Below, piece by piece: positions 1-12,249 of a stretch of 64,000 nucleotides of DNA. Under the pieces are notes generated by a model that searched no databases, was not told where the DNA came from, and saw only the letters and a list, made by a program, of their open reading frames with translations. This DNA is from Portunus trituberculatus (taxonomy: Eukaryota > Arthropoda > Malacostraca > Decapoda > Portunidae): positions 14,375,184-14,439,183 of the forward strand of contig NC_059268.1 of NCBI RefSeq assembly GCF_017591435.1, in the 5' to 3' direction. A program made the position numbers and the translations under genes. The first letter of the stretch is position 1, and the number at the start of each line of letters is the position of its first letter.

Positions 1-1053
1 TGCAGTATATCATTGCATATTGAGTGATCTTGTGCCAGTAACTAAATTAACATTCTCTTCAATGTTAGATTACTAAGGATTTATGGAGATGATCCTACAA
101 CTCGGGAGGGGGGGGGGGTTCTTAATGAAAAAAGGTTGAGAACCCCTGGTCTATGGGGTAAAACGGCCATTTTTGGCAAACGATGGACCTATGTAAATAT
201 TAACCATATTAAATACATAACTATTTCAAATTTAGTAAATTGTTAGTCTGCCCTGAAATATGTAATTAACTGCTGAATGTATAATGAAACAAAACGCCCC
301 ATGTCAAACCTACATGGCATGAGTTGTATTCGAGAGTAACACACCCAAGATAATATCAAAGACTTGAATATTTCCAGGTGCCCTCTGAAAAGTTTTATGG
401 GGGTACATCAAGCAGCCTGGAAGGGCATCACCGTCACTGCCACCCCCGTCACTACTACAGTCAATGTCTGGGAGTACAAGTCATCCGTAAACACAAGTTG
501 CATTCATTGCCCCGTACATTTTCTCGTACACCAACGCATGCTCTGAGTTAAACAGGTGGCTGTGTAAGTAATGCTGCTGCTACCATGCACTAAAAGCTGT
601 GAGTAACTTGCCTGTCAAAGATGGGTAGCTGAAATGTTGCTTCCTGTTCACCCGTCAGAAATATCACCGGCCAAACAGTACCTAACCTCCAGGCTTCAAC
701 ACAGCCACTGTCTCTGATTTAGCGCCAAATGTTGTACCACCGTCCACCAAAAGTGCCGATGAAGTGCCGAAATGATTTTGTTATGGTTATTGAGCTTTTT
801 ATGACCATCATCTCAATTATCCTACACAAGATACATCATATTATACCGAAAAGAAAGAATCGGCCTCCTTGAGAGCATTATATCAATAGTTTTGAAAAGA
901 AAAAAAATCCACCACTTTGCAAGGTTATCTACTTGAGGGAAAACAACTTTTATCTTCGCTGCAATATGAATAATAGCAAAAATTCTCATTATCAACCATG
1001 CTGTGACATCTCATAGCAACCACATGGCTGAACATGATAAGGGGCGACACGCT

Positions 1054-1054
<1 letters not shown>
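1..1054. other. No gene seen; AT-rich intergenic sequence
   Basis: I see no convincing exon here. The only low-complexity feature is a G run near 107-118. Short open frames lack splice sites and family motifs. Confidence 0.5.

Positions 1055-1096
<42 letters not shown>
1055..1096. repeat. (CT)n microsatellite
   Basis: About 21 uninterrupted CT units, first of many long dinucleotide tracts in the window. Confidence 0.95.
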
Positions 1097-1100
<4 letters not shown>

Positions 1101-1680
1101 ACAGATGGTGGAAGAGCGACTAACGTAACGGAGGCGTCGACCAGACCGCAATAGTTCTGAGTTGCGAAGACTAATCACTGAACAATCTTATAATTACTTA
1201 CTTCACTGATGAGTGTAACGCGCCACACTGTGTACATAATAAGGGTTTAACCTTTTCTTAATGAAGTTTACTTGACCATTATGATTGTTTCCTTACGTTA
1301 TTTGGTAATTATTCTTTTTTTATTAATATTTGCTACATGTGGTTTCATTTGGTCTTGATTTGATGACATACCAAGAAAAAGACTCAGATACCCTATTCAT
1401 TATCATCATTAGGGATACTATTATCATTGTGAATGCCATAATCATTACTAACTTTATCAATAACAAGTGTGATCTGTATTAACGAAAGAATTTATAATGT
1501 GCACGTACTTATTAATGCATTTCTAATCTCAAGTTACTTATAAAAACATGCTCTCTCCGTTTCATATTATTCATAGTATCCAGCTTACTGTAGCCCGTTT
1601 AAGCAGTCTCCTTCTACGGAAAAAAAGAAAAAGAGGAAAAGTCTTGACTATGAAGTTGAACATAAAGAAAAATTTCACTG

Positions 1681-1682
<2 letters not shown>

Positions 1683-1740
<58 letters not shown>

Positions 1741-1822
1741 AATACTCTTTTTTCATAATGATATTCTTTTCTTTCCTTTCTCGGATTTTCTCTCTAGCAC
1801 GCTTTTCGTCCAGGCTCAGCGC

Positions 1823-1875
<53 letters not shown>
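1683..1875. repeat. Two (CA)n microsatellites
   Basis: (CA)n at 1683-1735 and again at about 1831-1875, the second preceded by a short GCGCGC stretch. Frames reading through them give HTHT or CVCV and are not genes. Confidence 0.95.
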
Positions 1876-1877
<2 letters not shown>

Positions 1878-2261
1878 TACCACATGAAGGTCATAAGCTG
1901 GCACGTGTTTAGCATAGTAGGCCATGTCTTACTTTTCTTAATGTGCTCTACCTATGGTTATATAAAAAAGACAAAATGAATATGTAAATAAAAACTAATG
2001 AAAATGAAATAATTAGAAGCTACGAGATTTTCATTGTGATTATGATTTCTATTTTCAAATCCTTCTCAACCTTCTTAATAAAACTAGATTTGATAAATAC
2101 GTTAACATTTCACTACGGTAATTTAAGATGTGCAATTTCACCACTGCATCTACAAAGATATTTCCTAACTCACCCTCATCTCTCTCCAAACTTTTCAGAG
2201 TAAGACATCCAAAGCATTCACGCTTATTGTCATCACTAAACTCTCTCACAAATACAAACTT

Positions 2262-2474
2262 TTAACCTCTTCTGCACCATGACACGTTTTCATATTCATT
2301 CTGCTTACTATTTTGTGATTTTATACAGCTTGAGAAACTTGTATGAGGGTTAAAATAGTGAAAATTCTGGCCCTTAATCTTCCGACTTCCATAAACCCTT
2401 CTTAATGTCAACAAAATCGTCCGATTATACCCAAAATTCATAATAAAAATGAGTCCCAGTACTGAAAGGGTCAA
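2262..2474 (+). mobile_element. TTAA MITE family M1, copy 1
   Basis: Begins TTAACCTCTTCTGCACCATG and ends CAGTACTGAAAGGGTCAA, the inverted form of the left end. The interior shares the GATTTTATACAGCTT and GTGAAAATTCTGGCC blocks with the other copies. It carries no coding capacity. Confidence 0.85.
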
Positions 2475-3766
2475 AATAAACAAAAAAACATCCATCGATG
2501 ACACATAATCTTTGTTAAAGTAGCATTTGGATATTGAACACCTAAAAACCTCAATGAAAACCACAATACCCTTCATTAGACCCAGTAACAATCGAAGAGA
2601 GACTTGTGAGCGTCTGTGGCTGCGGATCCTGTCATTGGAAATCTCACAACTCATCTTGAGAATATCCCTCACCATCCAACGCTGGTGGTGGCTCTAAGAA
2701 AGTCGGGCAGTGGGTGGAGCAGCAGCAGCCTACTCCTCTCTCTTACTCCAAGCTACACACACGCACACACAGACACACACACACGCACACGAAAAGAAAG
2801 TCACGTTACCACAGAGTACTTTATGAATATACACTATGTTATTACCCGTCATCACCACATAATCACCACATATCATCACCACACCGTCACCAAGTCATCA
2901 CCGTGCGCTGTCCAGTTGTGAGGATCATAGAAGAGAAACCAGCGTGACTTGAATTGTCTTTCCGTGATTCTCCCCGCCCCGCCCACACACTGAGGACTGT
3001 TTGCTTGTCAGTAACGCCACTTTTCTCAAGCCATAGTCAATCAGGGCGTGACTGGCAAAAAACGGATGTCGTGGAGTGAATATAGGTAATGATGGTCTTA
3101 TAAAACCACTGCTTCAACCAATATCTAACGTAACTTTTTGCTATCTGGCCTAATACAACGTTATCGCTCTTAATAAAACCTGTGCTACCGCAGGAAAACT
3201 TTCGTGTCAGCGTAGCCACATTGGAGAGCCACTCTGATCGACAGGGAGAGATGACGGCGGAGTTAAGGTGGAAGAGGAAGGAGGAAGGAGGAAGGAGCGT
3301 CATCCGTCCCCGAGCACGAATAACCCATGTTCCCTCGGTGAAACTCTTGCCATCTGCCACTCACTCCCTCACTTCCTCTTCGGGCGGTGGTCCTGTGACA
3401 GAGTTATTACAGTGGGTGCGTTACCTCCCCAGACTGAAAAAAACCCCACCCCACACACACATACAGACGGGATTCATCTCTTCTCTCACCTGTTAAGGGA
3501 TGATATATAGAAAAAGACATCTAGAAATTCGTGTGGAAGCTCTCAACAGGCATTTCAGATTACGCATACGTCATGTTTGTTGTGTCATAAGATTGGAAAC
3601 GGTGAAGGTAACGACTGGCAACTTCTGTGATCCTTAACCTTGCAGCGAGAGCCAGCGGATGTGGAGAAGACCAGCTGAGCCCTCGGAGGATTTTGGGGCA
3701 CAGAACACATGGCGGAGAAAGGAAAATGACAGGGGGGTAGCAACATAGATATGAAGAGAAATAGAG

Positions 3767-3770
<4 letters not shown>
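2475..3770. other. No supported gene; short CA-rich patches
   Basis: Contains an impure (CA)n stretch near 2755-2790 and CATCAC-type triplets at 2850-2900. Open frames of about 100 codons occur on both strands at 3037-3510, but they overlap each other and show no splice or domain signal. Confidence 0.4.
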
Positions 3771-3853
<83 letters not shown>

Positions 3854-4089
3854 CAAATTGTCTTGTAAAATTCAAGAACAAAGGGTGCCAGATGCGACCT
3901 AAATCGTCAAACTGGTCATAGCAAAAGAATCTTCCAAGTAATTTCCACTCCAAAATGCAGAAAGACTGGAAGAAACTATGCGAATAAAAGTAGTATGTAA
4001 AAAAAAAAAAAAATAAAAGAAGTAAGACGGGAACAACTAACTGTCAAGCAATATAAGATGAAAGACATGGATAAAAGAGGAAAAACAAG

Positions 4090-4134
<45 letters not shown>
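3771..4134. repeat. (GA)n and (CA)n microsatellites
   Basis: (GA)n of about 75 bases at 3771-3846 and (CA)n at about 4091-4134, with an A run near 4000. Confidence 0.95.
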
Positions 4135-4136
<2 letters not shown>

Positions 4137-4973
4137 AACGGTATGTAAATCAAACCACTTAATTGTCCAGAACAAAACACTGTGTTCCCCTCACGCTATA
4201 GTGTCTGCTATCTTGAGTAACGAGGTGTTGCTCGCCATACTAACATTTGTACTACTCAAATCATGACCAACATTTATCACATCTTCAACGATAATCTCTC
4301 ACCGTCACCGCCTCTTCATCTGAGCAACAACCTCCTCTGTTTCTCGTATTCTATTTATTTTGACCTGATTTTGTGCATCTCATACCGCTTTCTCTAACGT
4401 CTGCGTCTTATCTCCATCACTTCAAACAGGCCTTACAATGTAGCGGAAGTCATTGTGGTTTCCAAACGTAACTTCGTGTATCTAGCGACATTTAACATAA
4501 GATTCTGCACCAGACAGGAACTCAGCCAACCTTTACGCTACTATCGTATCTAATCCTTGCCCAGGTTATATACACAGTTCTATCCAGTTTCCTTAGTACA
4601 TCCAGCCTAACCATTCCTCCTCAGAGTATGAGCAGAACCAGTATCTGTCTTGGCCTGTAAAGGAGTAGCAGGTAGGCTGTGCTTCGATGGCTGTAAGTGA
4701 TAGCAGATGTTTCGCTTGTCGTGAGAACATACGAGGCTTTACCGTAAGCTGCTCAGTCTGAATCATTGAGGCTTGGGTGCTTCAAAATGTGTACTTCTTG
4801 ATGCTTCCGGAAATTCTGTTGTTCCCTGTGTTTCAAGTACGCCGCCTTTCAAATCAACCACAATATCATAGTGCATCTTGTCTTTCCAGACGGCGGCGAA
4901 GCTTTACTCATGTGGACAGAGAATGCTCCATGTAAGACTGACTGACAACGTGACGAGTGCTATCTTGCCCTGA
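4135..4973. other. Intergenic, nothing recognised
   Basis: Non-repetitive sequence without long open frames or motifs that I can assign. Confidence 0.5.
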
Positions 4974-5182
4974 AGCCCTTCAGTACCATGAAGAGTTTCC
5001 ATATTCATTCTGGCTACTATTTGATGATTTTACAAAGCTTCATAAAGTTATGAAGGATTAAAACCGTAAAGACTCAGGCCATTAATTTTCTGAGCTCCAT
5101 AGACCATTCCTGATGCAACTAAATCGTCTAATCATACCCAAAAGTCATGGTAAAAATGCATCTCAGTATTGAAGGGATTAAA
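4974..5182 (+). mobile_element. TTAA MITE family M1, copy 2
   Basis: Starts GCCCTTCAGTACCATGAAGA and ends CAGTATTGAAGGGATTAA. The full-length interior matches the family. Confidence 0.85.
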
Positions 5183-5771
5183 AGCAGTCATACCTCCAAT
5201 ACCCCACCGCCTCTGCCCCATCACACATTGGTCCCTTGTGCAGCAGCAACCCCGCCCTCCACCAAACACTTCCCAACACATCAGAATCCCGTTCCCACTA
5301 CACAATCGTCTCTCCTTCCATAACATCAGTCCAGCCCACACCACGCACCTCCCCAACAACACAGTGTCACTCCCGCCCCTCCCCACCTCACGCCACCACC
5401 ACACGCCACCAGCAGCTGTACATTGTGGTAACGTAGCGGGAGGAAATCTTCAGTGAGCTACATTTTTTTTTTTTTTTCAAGAAAGACGAACAACATGAAT
5501 ATTTACACAGTGGCTCCCTTGCATGCGTGTACGTGCAAATGCAGGGACGTCCACTCACATTTTTTTTTTTCGCCTACGCTGCAGCTATCACGAACAGACC
5601 TCGCCGCTAGTGACACATGTTGCAGGGAAGGTAGGTAGGTAGATGACTGCTTGGTGAAATTGTCATATGGTTGCGCCCAATACTGCCAACGACCAAAAGT
5701 TCTTGCGTCACAAAGAAATCGGCTGCTTTTCGTGACCACCACAGAAGATAAAAGTGATGACTGATTATTCT
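5183..5771. other. No supported gene; C-rich patch and poly-T
   Basis: A C/A-rich stretch at 5190-5420 is open in several frames because it has few T residues. A T run at 5463-5477 follows. I see nothing that marks an exon. Confidence 0.4.
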
Positions 5772-5996
5772 AAGAGCCATACTCAGAAAAGCTTCCCTCT
5801 CTCACCGCAATCATTTTCAAAGACTACAGAGACGATTGGCTGAGTTCTAAAGAGTATTTGTCCTGTTAATGCAGAAAATTTGTTAAACATGTCACTAAAT
5901 TTACAGAAACATCTTTAAAAACCCTTATCACTTCAACTAGAGCCCTTTGAAAATAGTGAAGGTGTAGCGCGGAAGTGTTTCAGAATATGGGCCTTT
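5772..5996 (+). mobile_element. Inverted-repeat element family M2, copy 1
   Basis: The left end AGAGCCATACTCAGAAAAGC and the right end, read in reverse complement as AAGGCCCATATTCTGAAACA, form imperfect terminal inverted repeats of about 25 bp. Internal blocks ATTTTCAAAGACTACAGAGA and CCCTTTGAAAATAG recur in the other copies. At about 225 bp and without an ORF it looks like a MITE. Confidence 0.75.
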
Positions 5997-7058
5997 GTTC
6001 GTTGTGTTACCGATGCTGTGTGTGTTTGTGTGTATGTGTGTATCAGTGTATCAGTGATGTTTCATGAGAGGGATCTGATGTGTCATGAGGAGGATCTGTC
6101 AGAAGTTTTCCCTATACCGTGGCACTGGATAAGGATGAAGTGTGACTGGGCGCACTCTTTTCCCTCTCCAGTTGTAGTCACTCGTGATGGTTGCCTGTCC
6201 TTTGTTTATCAGGGTAATATTTTCTGTATCCGCGCTCTTCACTTATGATTCTTTATGTACATCAATCTACAACATGTAAACTGAGGATTCAGCTTGATGA
6301 TTGTGCATAAAGACAAAGCAGAGGTCTTTAATATTATTCTGAACTCTTTAATTATGATTTCAGCTGGAAGGCAGATGGTCACAGAAAAGAAGTGGCACGG
6401 AAGAAGGTCAAGGAAAAGTAGTTGTTTTGCTGAACCCGAACATAACCACTAATGCTCTCCTGGCTGCGAGCACCTGCCTTTGTCAGGGCGTGTGTGTGAA
6501 TATTAGGCACAGTAGGACGCCAGATGAGGGTAGAAAGTAAGGAGGTGCGAGGCGGGTCAGGACTGTCATCACGCCGTAACCCGTGGGTCCCTCGCAAACA
6601 ACACACCTGATGGCCATGTGGGCCGCGCGAAGGAGGAGCAAAACCGGCACATCCCTACTTATACCGTCAGTGGTTGTGCTCGCGCTCAGTAGCACTCCAA
6701 CTACAGTCTGGTCTGCAAGCTGTTCTTTACAAGCCTCGCCAGCTCTTGACTACGGTGTGCTCTGGACGGTGACTGCGGGTGGTGCCTTCTTCCCTCTCCC
6801 TCCCATTGGTGACAGAACGGAATCAGTAGACGAACTGGTGAACGATTCTATAAATACTTGCTCCTCTCATCCATTGTTTTCCCCAAGCAAGAAAATATCA
6901 CGTGCGGGATGTAAACTGCCACCAAACACGAGGAGGTCAAACTGGTGCTTTTAACTGCCTGCCTCTCTGTTATGGGACGGTGAACGAAACGCGCGTGGTG
7001 AAGTGGTCAGTCATTTGTTGTACAGACTGGTGACGATCTGACTGTAGCTTCAGGTAAG

Positions 7059-7061
<3 letters not shown>
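5997..7061. other. No supported gene
   Basis: The longest frame is 123 codons at 6583-6954 (+). It has no signal peptide, domain or splice context, and an overlapping antisense frame is also open, so I do not call it. Confidence 0.4.

Positions 7062-7111
<50 letters not shown>
7062..7111. repeat. (GT)n microsatellite abutting a SINE
   Basis: About 25 GT units ending about 20 bases before the S3 SINE copy at 7130. Confidence 0.95.
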
Positions 7112-7112
<1 letters not shown>

Positions 7113-7129
7113 GCAGTCGTCTTGAAGTG

Positions 7130-7406
7130 TTTGTTGCGTCCCTTGGGATGAGTATTGGAAGCGCTGTTAAGCTTCCATCCATTAATGGCGCAGGCAATTT
7201 TATTTATAGTGGTACCCATATCAGGGCCCATATCACCACCCAAGCGCACCTTTGGAACCTAGAACCTGGGTGTCATGGTGACATGTAGGTAACTTTAAAC
7301 CACTTGACAAATGGCAAAGTATCAAAGCGATACGTGGTGAGATTCGAATCTATGCGTGGACGTCTGCCCGATCCCACGTTCACCTTATCCACTATGCCAC
7401 CGCCTC

Positions 7407-7408
<2 letters not shown>
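7130..7408 (-). mobile_element. tRNA-derived SINE family S3, copy 1
   Basis: Read on the minus strand it starts with a tRNA-like head: A box TGGCATAGTGGATAAG and B box AGATTCGAATCTC. A body shared with 51352-51619 follows, including ATAAATAAAATTGCCTGCGC and TTTAAAGTTACCTACATG. A (GT)n tract starts immediately outside the head. Confidence 0.75.

Positions 7409-7448
<40 letters not shown>
7409..7448. repeat. (GT)n microsatellite on the head side of SINE S3
   Basis: About 19 GT units directly adjoining the tRNA-like head of the S3 copy. Confidence 0.95.
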
Positions 7449-7449
<1 letters not shown>

Positions 7450-7520
7450 CTCATTGAAAATAAACGAAAAAATCATTGGTATCTACCGGCAAATACTTCT
7501 TTCATACTTTTTCACAACTG

Positions 7521-7673
7521 CTGACGCGTTTTCATATTCCTTTTGCTTACTATTTAGCGATTTTATACAGCTTTAGAAACTTGTGTGAGGATTAGAATAG
7601 TGAAGACTATGGCCATTAAACTTGTTATCTCCATACCCAAAACTCATGGTAGAAAAACGTCACAGTGCTAAAT
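7521..7673 (+). mobile_element. TTAA MITE family M1, copy 3, decayed
   Basis: Begins inside the left terminus at GACGCGTTTTCATATTCC and ends AAACGTCACAGTGCTAAATG. It lacks the outer AACCCCTTCAGTAC block and an internal segment, so it is an old copy. Confidence 0.7.
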
Positions 7674-9259
7674 GAGCTATTGAATAACGACTAATATTCA
7701 TATAAATTTGAAATCTTTGGATGTGGCTCCTTTAGCTTTTCTTCCCTGTCTCCAACCAGTGCACATGAATGTCAGAGAAAATACGGCCCAACATTGGTTA
7801 AGTCATGTGTCACTGTGTCACTCAGACCGAAGTATATTCTCGTGCAGTGGGCGCGCAGGGAGGTTCAGCACACGTTTAGCGCGTCGGCACCCGCGCCTCA
7901 CTATTACCGCGAGTCTAAAATGTTCAAAGAAAAACTAAAAAGCAATTTTCTCTGGACATCTCTCAATATTTATACAGTAATTCAGCATGGTCATTAATTT
8001 ACTATACACACATGCAGTATGTACAACCATCACCGCCCCTAACAACCGACACCTGTCACTGCGAATGGGGAAACCCTGCAGCAGTCGCCTCGATCCTCTG
8101 CGTGTCGCGCCAGGTAACCCACTTCATATCACACACCGCAAGTACAGTACATCTGACTTTTCCACAATTACAATATTTGAAGGTAAAAACGCTGAATTTC
8201 AGCTACACTAGCGGGATCTCTGGAAGACAGGTTTGGTTTTCGCCACATCTACTGAGGCTGTCTCTTGACGTTTTTAAAAGTGAATATTTATCTTCTGGAT
8301 AGCGTCCTTCCCGTTCCCCAACCCGAACCTAGAGTCGCCTCCAGCCATACACTGACCTGTAACCCCTGCCATACGGCCGCCGGCCGCCGCCGCCGCCGCC
8401 AGGTGCACCACAACATCTGCTTCTTGGAATGTCGCCACCACCATGACTTTCACGTTTTCTAATGAAGCATAATGTAAAGTCTGTCCTAACTGGGTCACCA
8501 CACACCGGCAGTGCGGCGCGGAAATTCGGCGCTGTCTCACTGGCTCGCCTGGAGGTCTTCCGCTCACCACTCGTGACTGGCATTGGCAAGTGTGCGGGAG
8601 TGTGCGGGGGTGATTTCCGTCATAGTTGTGTTTAGCACACATGTCTGTCACACAACAAGTTTCTCTGGGAAGGCGTCCCAGGGCTAGCTCAGTCACCAGT
8701 GTCCTGATGGTGTTTCCTTCTCGCCCCTTATGCCACTGAACCAAATCATTACAGCACACCATATAGTTTTAAATCATACGTATCATCTTTAACTAAACAA
8801 ACATAAGGATTAGACCATTAGAGACTTTGGGGCTGAAATTGACTGCCACTTTAAAAAGCACGATGATACTTTTATTCAGATCTTCTGAGCGTTAGACATT
8901 ATGAAATATACTTCGAAACTTTAAGGATAAATTTGCATCAAAATTTCTATAAAGAAGGGCGATATATCATGGTAACAGTCTGTTAACTACAGAACAGTGG
9001 TGACTCGTGAACCCCTCATGGAACAGATGTTGAGTTCTGCCTGTGTTCCCACCGCCGGGCTCCTTCTGTTAGGGCGGTAATCCATCGTCACATCTTTTAC
9101 ACGTCGTATGGAACAAAAAAGAGTTTTACAACACAAATTTATTCACTAACAGGGAGAGTAACACACTGTTCTGTCCACATAACAAGGGAGCAGGAGCCAA
9201 TACATCGCCATCGACGGATTCGCAGCGTGCCGTCATTCATCCATGCTCCTCTTTTCAGA
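7674..9259. other. No supported gene; includes a (GCC)n run
   Basis: A (GCC)n run near 8380-8400 gives poly-Ala on the minus strand inside a 162-codon open frame (8762-8274). That frame has moderately coding-like composition but no recognisable domain and no start or splice context. The stretch from 9100 to 9259 would be the promoter and 5' UTR of the next gene; I see no clear TATA box. Confidence 0.4.
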
Positions 9260-12249
9260 ATGGGGTGGCGATGGATGTCCACGGTGGCGGCGGCAGCTGT
9301 GATCGTTATGTCATGTGATGCTGTTATTGCAAAAAAATCTCACAGAGAACTAGAATCTCTTAGAGTCAGCTTAGGAGATGCAGTGTTTTCGAGACAACAC
9401 GGAGTTGGACAAAACTGGGAGGAGTCAAGCTCGGCAGAAGAGCCTCAAATAAATTATGACTATTTTGTTCAGCCCACTCCAGACACAACACGTCCGCTTC
9501 CTATTGCTGGAAGGCGGACATTCAACCCAAGGATATCAGACATTGACTCTCCTTTAGCAGACACTTCAATAAGAGATAGTGACACCACGGACAAGAACCT
9601 TGGTGCCAGGAAAGAGGAGATCCTGCAGTACACCAAAACTAATCCCTCCCACACTCAGGCCAGCACGGAACTGTACCAGGAGGATCAGGTGTGGCCAAAC
9701 GAGGACCCATTCTCAGTGTTTTATGACTCCATGTTCCCCGAGATGGAGTCTGTTATTCCAGAAGAGGAGACACGCAAGAACATTCCTATAATTTCTCCAA
9801 AGGCAACCCAGAAAAGTACGTCCACTACCAATGATCCAGATTCCACGATTGAGGCGTCAGCTGACACCACTCCTACAACCTTACTTGGCGAGACACAGCT
9901 GCCCACAACGGCGCCTGTACTGCTCTCCTCCTCATCCATGCAGAGCACACCATCCAGCCATATACCGTCTCTTCTCAACACGTCCTTTGACTCTACTAGA
10001 TTCGAAAAATTAATCACGAGGATGTCATTGGTGTTAGAAAAGTTTGGTCTGTCAAAGTCCTTCACGAAAAAAATCTTCAAAGAAGAAGAAAAGTTTCTTA
10101 ACAACCTCATACACTTGAAGCCTCTAAATGACAAACTGAACTTTATTTCACACCATAAACTTTCTGCTGTGACTTCAAAGTTAAGCCTTTCGCCTTTACT
10201 CTCAAAGTTTGGTGTTGAAGAAATTTTTGGAAAAATAACTTCCAAACTGAATCTTACAGACGTGGTCTCCAAGCTGGGTCTGCCAGACAAGGCATTCAAA
10301 ATGAACCTTACAGATCTTGTCTCGAAATTCGACATCGACGATGTGGATTACATAGTAGACCTTGTCGAAGCTGCCTCCAATCTCAATCTTAAAGATCTGG
10401 CATCAAAAATGAACATCGGTCACGTGAATGGTGCAAGATTACAACAAGTACAAGTCAGTCTGTCACACCTGCTGGAGTACATCATGAGCCTGGAGTCAGT
10501 GAAACACGCCACCAAGGAGTTGGGTATCAATGAGACCACGGTGAACGGAGTCTTGGATCGTGTGGAGGCATCAGCTCGCCAGGTTGTGGTAAGACTACTT
10601 CGGTATTCCTATGGTGACAAGTTTACATTGCTACTTAGATATGATGACCACCGTCCATGAGTCATCACACATGAATTTAGAATATGACAGTTTGTAAAAA
10701 TCACGTGGTAGTTTTTTAATTTAAGTAAGATTTTGAATATGTGAAATTATATACAACACAAACAGTCGCATTCCTCTCTAACAATGTGTCTTTGGCGCAG
10801 GATGATGGCAACGGAGGGAAGCTGCTGTTACTCCCGCTGTTTGACACTGTCAGCCTCAATGTTGTGCAGAGTTTGGGCTTCACTGTTCTTATATTCTTTT
10901 TGCTGCTCTCCGCATATTCCTACATCTCGCTAAAACCCGTCACCATAGCTAGAGATGGCTCTGAAAGGCCGTAAGTGTCTAAAGAAATGGTTCATGTCAC
11001 AGCGGAGTTGAATGATACTTTACAGAACAATTTTTGTCCAAGATTGATCAAATGACATGATCAAAGAACGTAATCTATAAACTGTAAGGTTAATCAGCAT
11101 AAGGTTCATGTAGAAAGTTCAATAAGCTATCCTCGTTAAATGCCTGATAGCTTATTACTTCTTAATCGCTCCCTTTCAGACCTGGATCTTTGATACCTCG
11201 TCCTTCGGAGTTGAATCCAGACATCAACCCACACTGGAGGACTGCCCTTGATGCTGCTGAAGCCGTTGACTCACCCTGGGAGCATGAGCGACACCACCAC
11301 CAGGAACAAGGACAGCGTGAAACAGTTGCTACTGGTCGTCCAATCCCGGTGCCTGATCCCGCGGCGCTACACAGGTTGGGCCACCACGCATCAAGCCACC
11401 TCAGGACTCGCCCACAACAAACCAACCCTCACCGCGGCCCTCTCATCGTCCCTGTTAACTTCCGCAGTGACCACCACATCAAACATTTCCCTGTCAGTAC
11501 TCAGCAAACGGGTCATTCCCAGCCTGTACCAGTAAGGCCACACTCTGCCCTACACCATCACGTTTCACACCACCCTGTCCCACACCACTCCCCCTCAACG
11601 TTCTATTCCACACCACTCTGCCCCGCAACATTCTGTCCCACAACATTCTGCCCCACAACATTCTGCCCCTCAACATTCTGCCCCACAACATCCTGTACCA
11701 CAACACCACGTCCCACACCGTCCACTTCCTCACCAGACTTTCATGGAACCACTAAAGCCATACATTGAACCACCACCCTTTAACCCTCTCCCTAATGTTC
11801 AGCCGTATGAACCAGATCACTACGACAAGCACCGCCACTTCGCATCATATGAAGACGACGATCAGTACGAAGACCAAGACAAAGACGTTAGGGGAAACTT
11901 CCACAACAGCTTTCAATGGAGTCACGGTCCACACACCAAACCTGACTCACCTAGGACACCTGATTGGCACTCAAACCCGACGACTACACCCGCTGATCCT
12001 GTAAAGTTCCACACCCACCACCACTCCTCATCCCACACGCACAACTGGCAACCTCAAAGGACCAGCCAACACTCCCCCAGTTTCACCACTACCGTCCGGC
12101 CCATCTCTGCCTTCACCTCGACCTCCACGCCCACCTCTCCGTCTACTGTCCATCTAAGGCCAACTAGTAAATACGCCAAAAGTGTCACATCCTCCCTCTC
12201 GGAAAAGAAAGAAGTCAAAACACGCAAAACGAACATCACTAATGGGTAG
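9260..12249 (+). CDS. Unrecognised type I membrane protein, His/Pro-rich tail
   Basis: Three exons: 9260-10588, 10801-10970, 11180-12249. Donors GTAAGA and GTAAGT and acceptors GCGCAG and TTTCAG join in phase (0, then 2). I start at ATG 9260 because its first ~25 residues form a signal peptide (MGWRWMSTVAAAAVIVMS); the frame upstream has no ATG. The order is: acidic Ser/Thr-rich region; at about residues 300-390 an amphipathic repeat with recurring NLTDVVSKLG, NLTDLVSKFD and NLKDLASKMN; exon 2 with one membrane helix (FTVLIFFLLLSAYSYI); then a long His/Pro/Gln/Thr tail with QHSAP pentapeptides. The last exon changes frame near 11590-11595 (separate entry); about 855 residues if one C is surplus, about 787 if an extra intron is used. 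I recognise no family. It could be a cuticle-, gut- or matrix-associated membrane protein, but that is a guess. Confidence 0.72.
11532..11736 (+). other. Frame break, or an optional in-phase intron
   Basis: Reading from 11180, the frame is coding-like to HHSP at about 11595. The coding-like frame then moves by one base after the C5 run at 11590-11594: the other frame gives the QHSAP repeats and continues to the stop at 12247. Removing one C joins them. Alternatively GTAAGG at 11532 and a pyrimidine-rich CACCAG at 11736 would remove 205 bases and join both frames at phase 0. The DNA between has a 15-bp tandem repeat (CAACATTCTGCCCCA, about five units) encoding QHSAP, which favours coding sequence with an indel, but splicing is possible. 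Confidence 0.6.
11617..11695. repeat. 15-bp coding minisatellite (QHSAP)
   Basis: About five tandem copies of CAACATTCTGCCCCA with small changes. They encode QHSAP/QHSVP/QHPVP in the frame that continues to 12247. Confidence 0.85.

Noticed and set aside
1571..1979. Open frames of THTHTH/CVCVCV
   Set aside because: They are translations of (CA)n tracts, open in several frames and both strands; the same applies to every such frame in the window (for example 18094-18494, 20353-21068, 34176-34437, 43945-44120, 50288-50696).
8274..8762. 162-codon minus-strand frame with poly-Ala
   Set aside because: GC-richer than its surroundings and has a coding-like patch (ENVKVMVVATFQEADVVVHL), but no domain, start context or splice evidence; opposite frames are also open.
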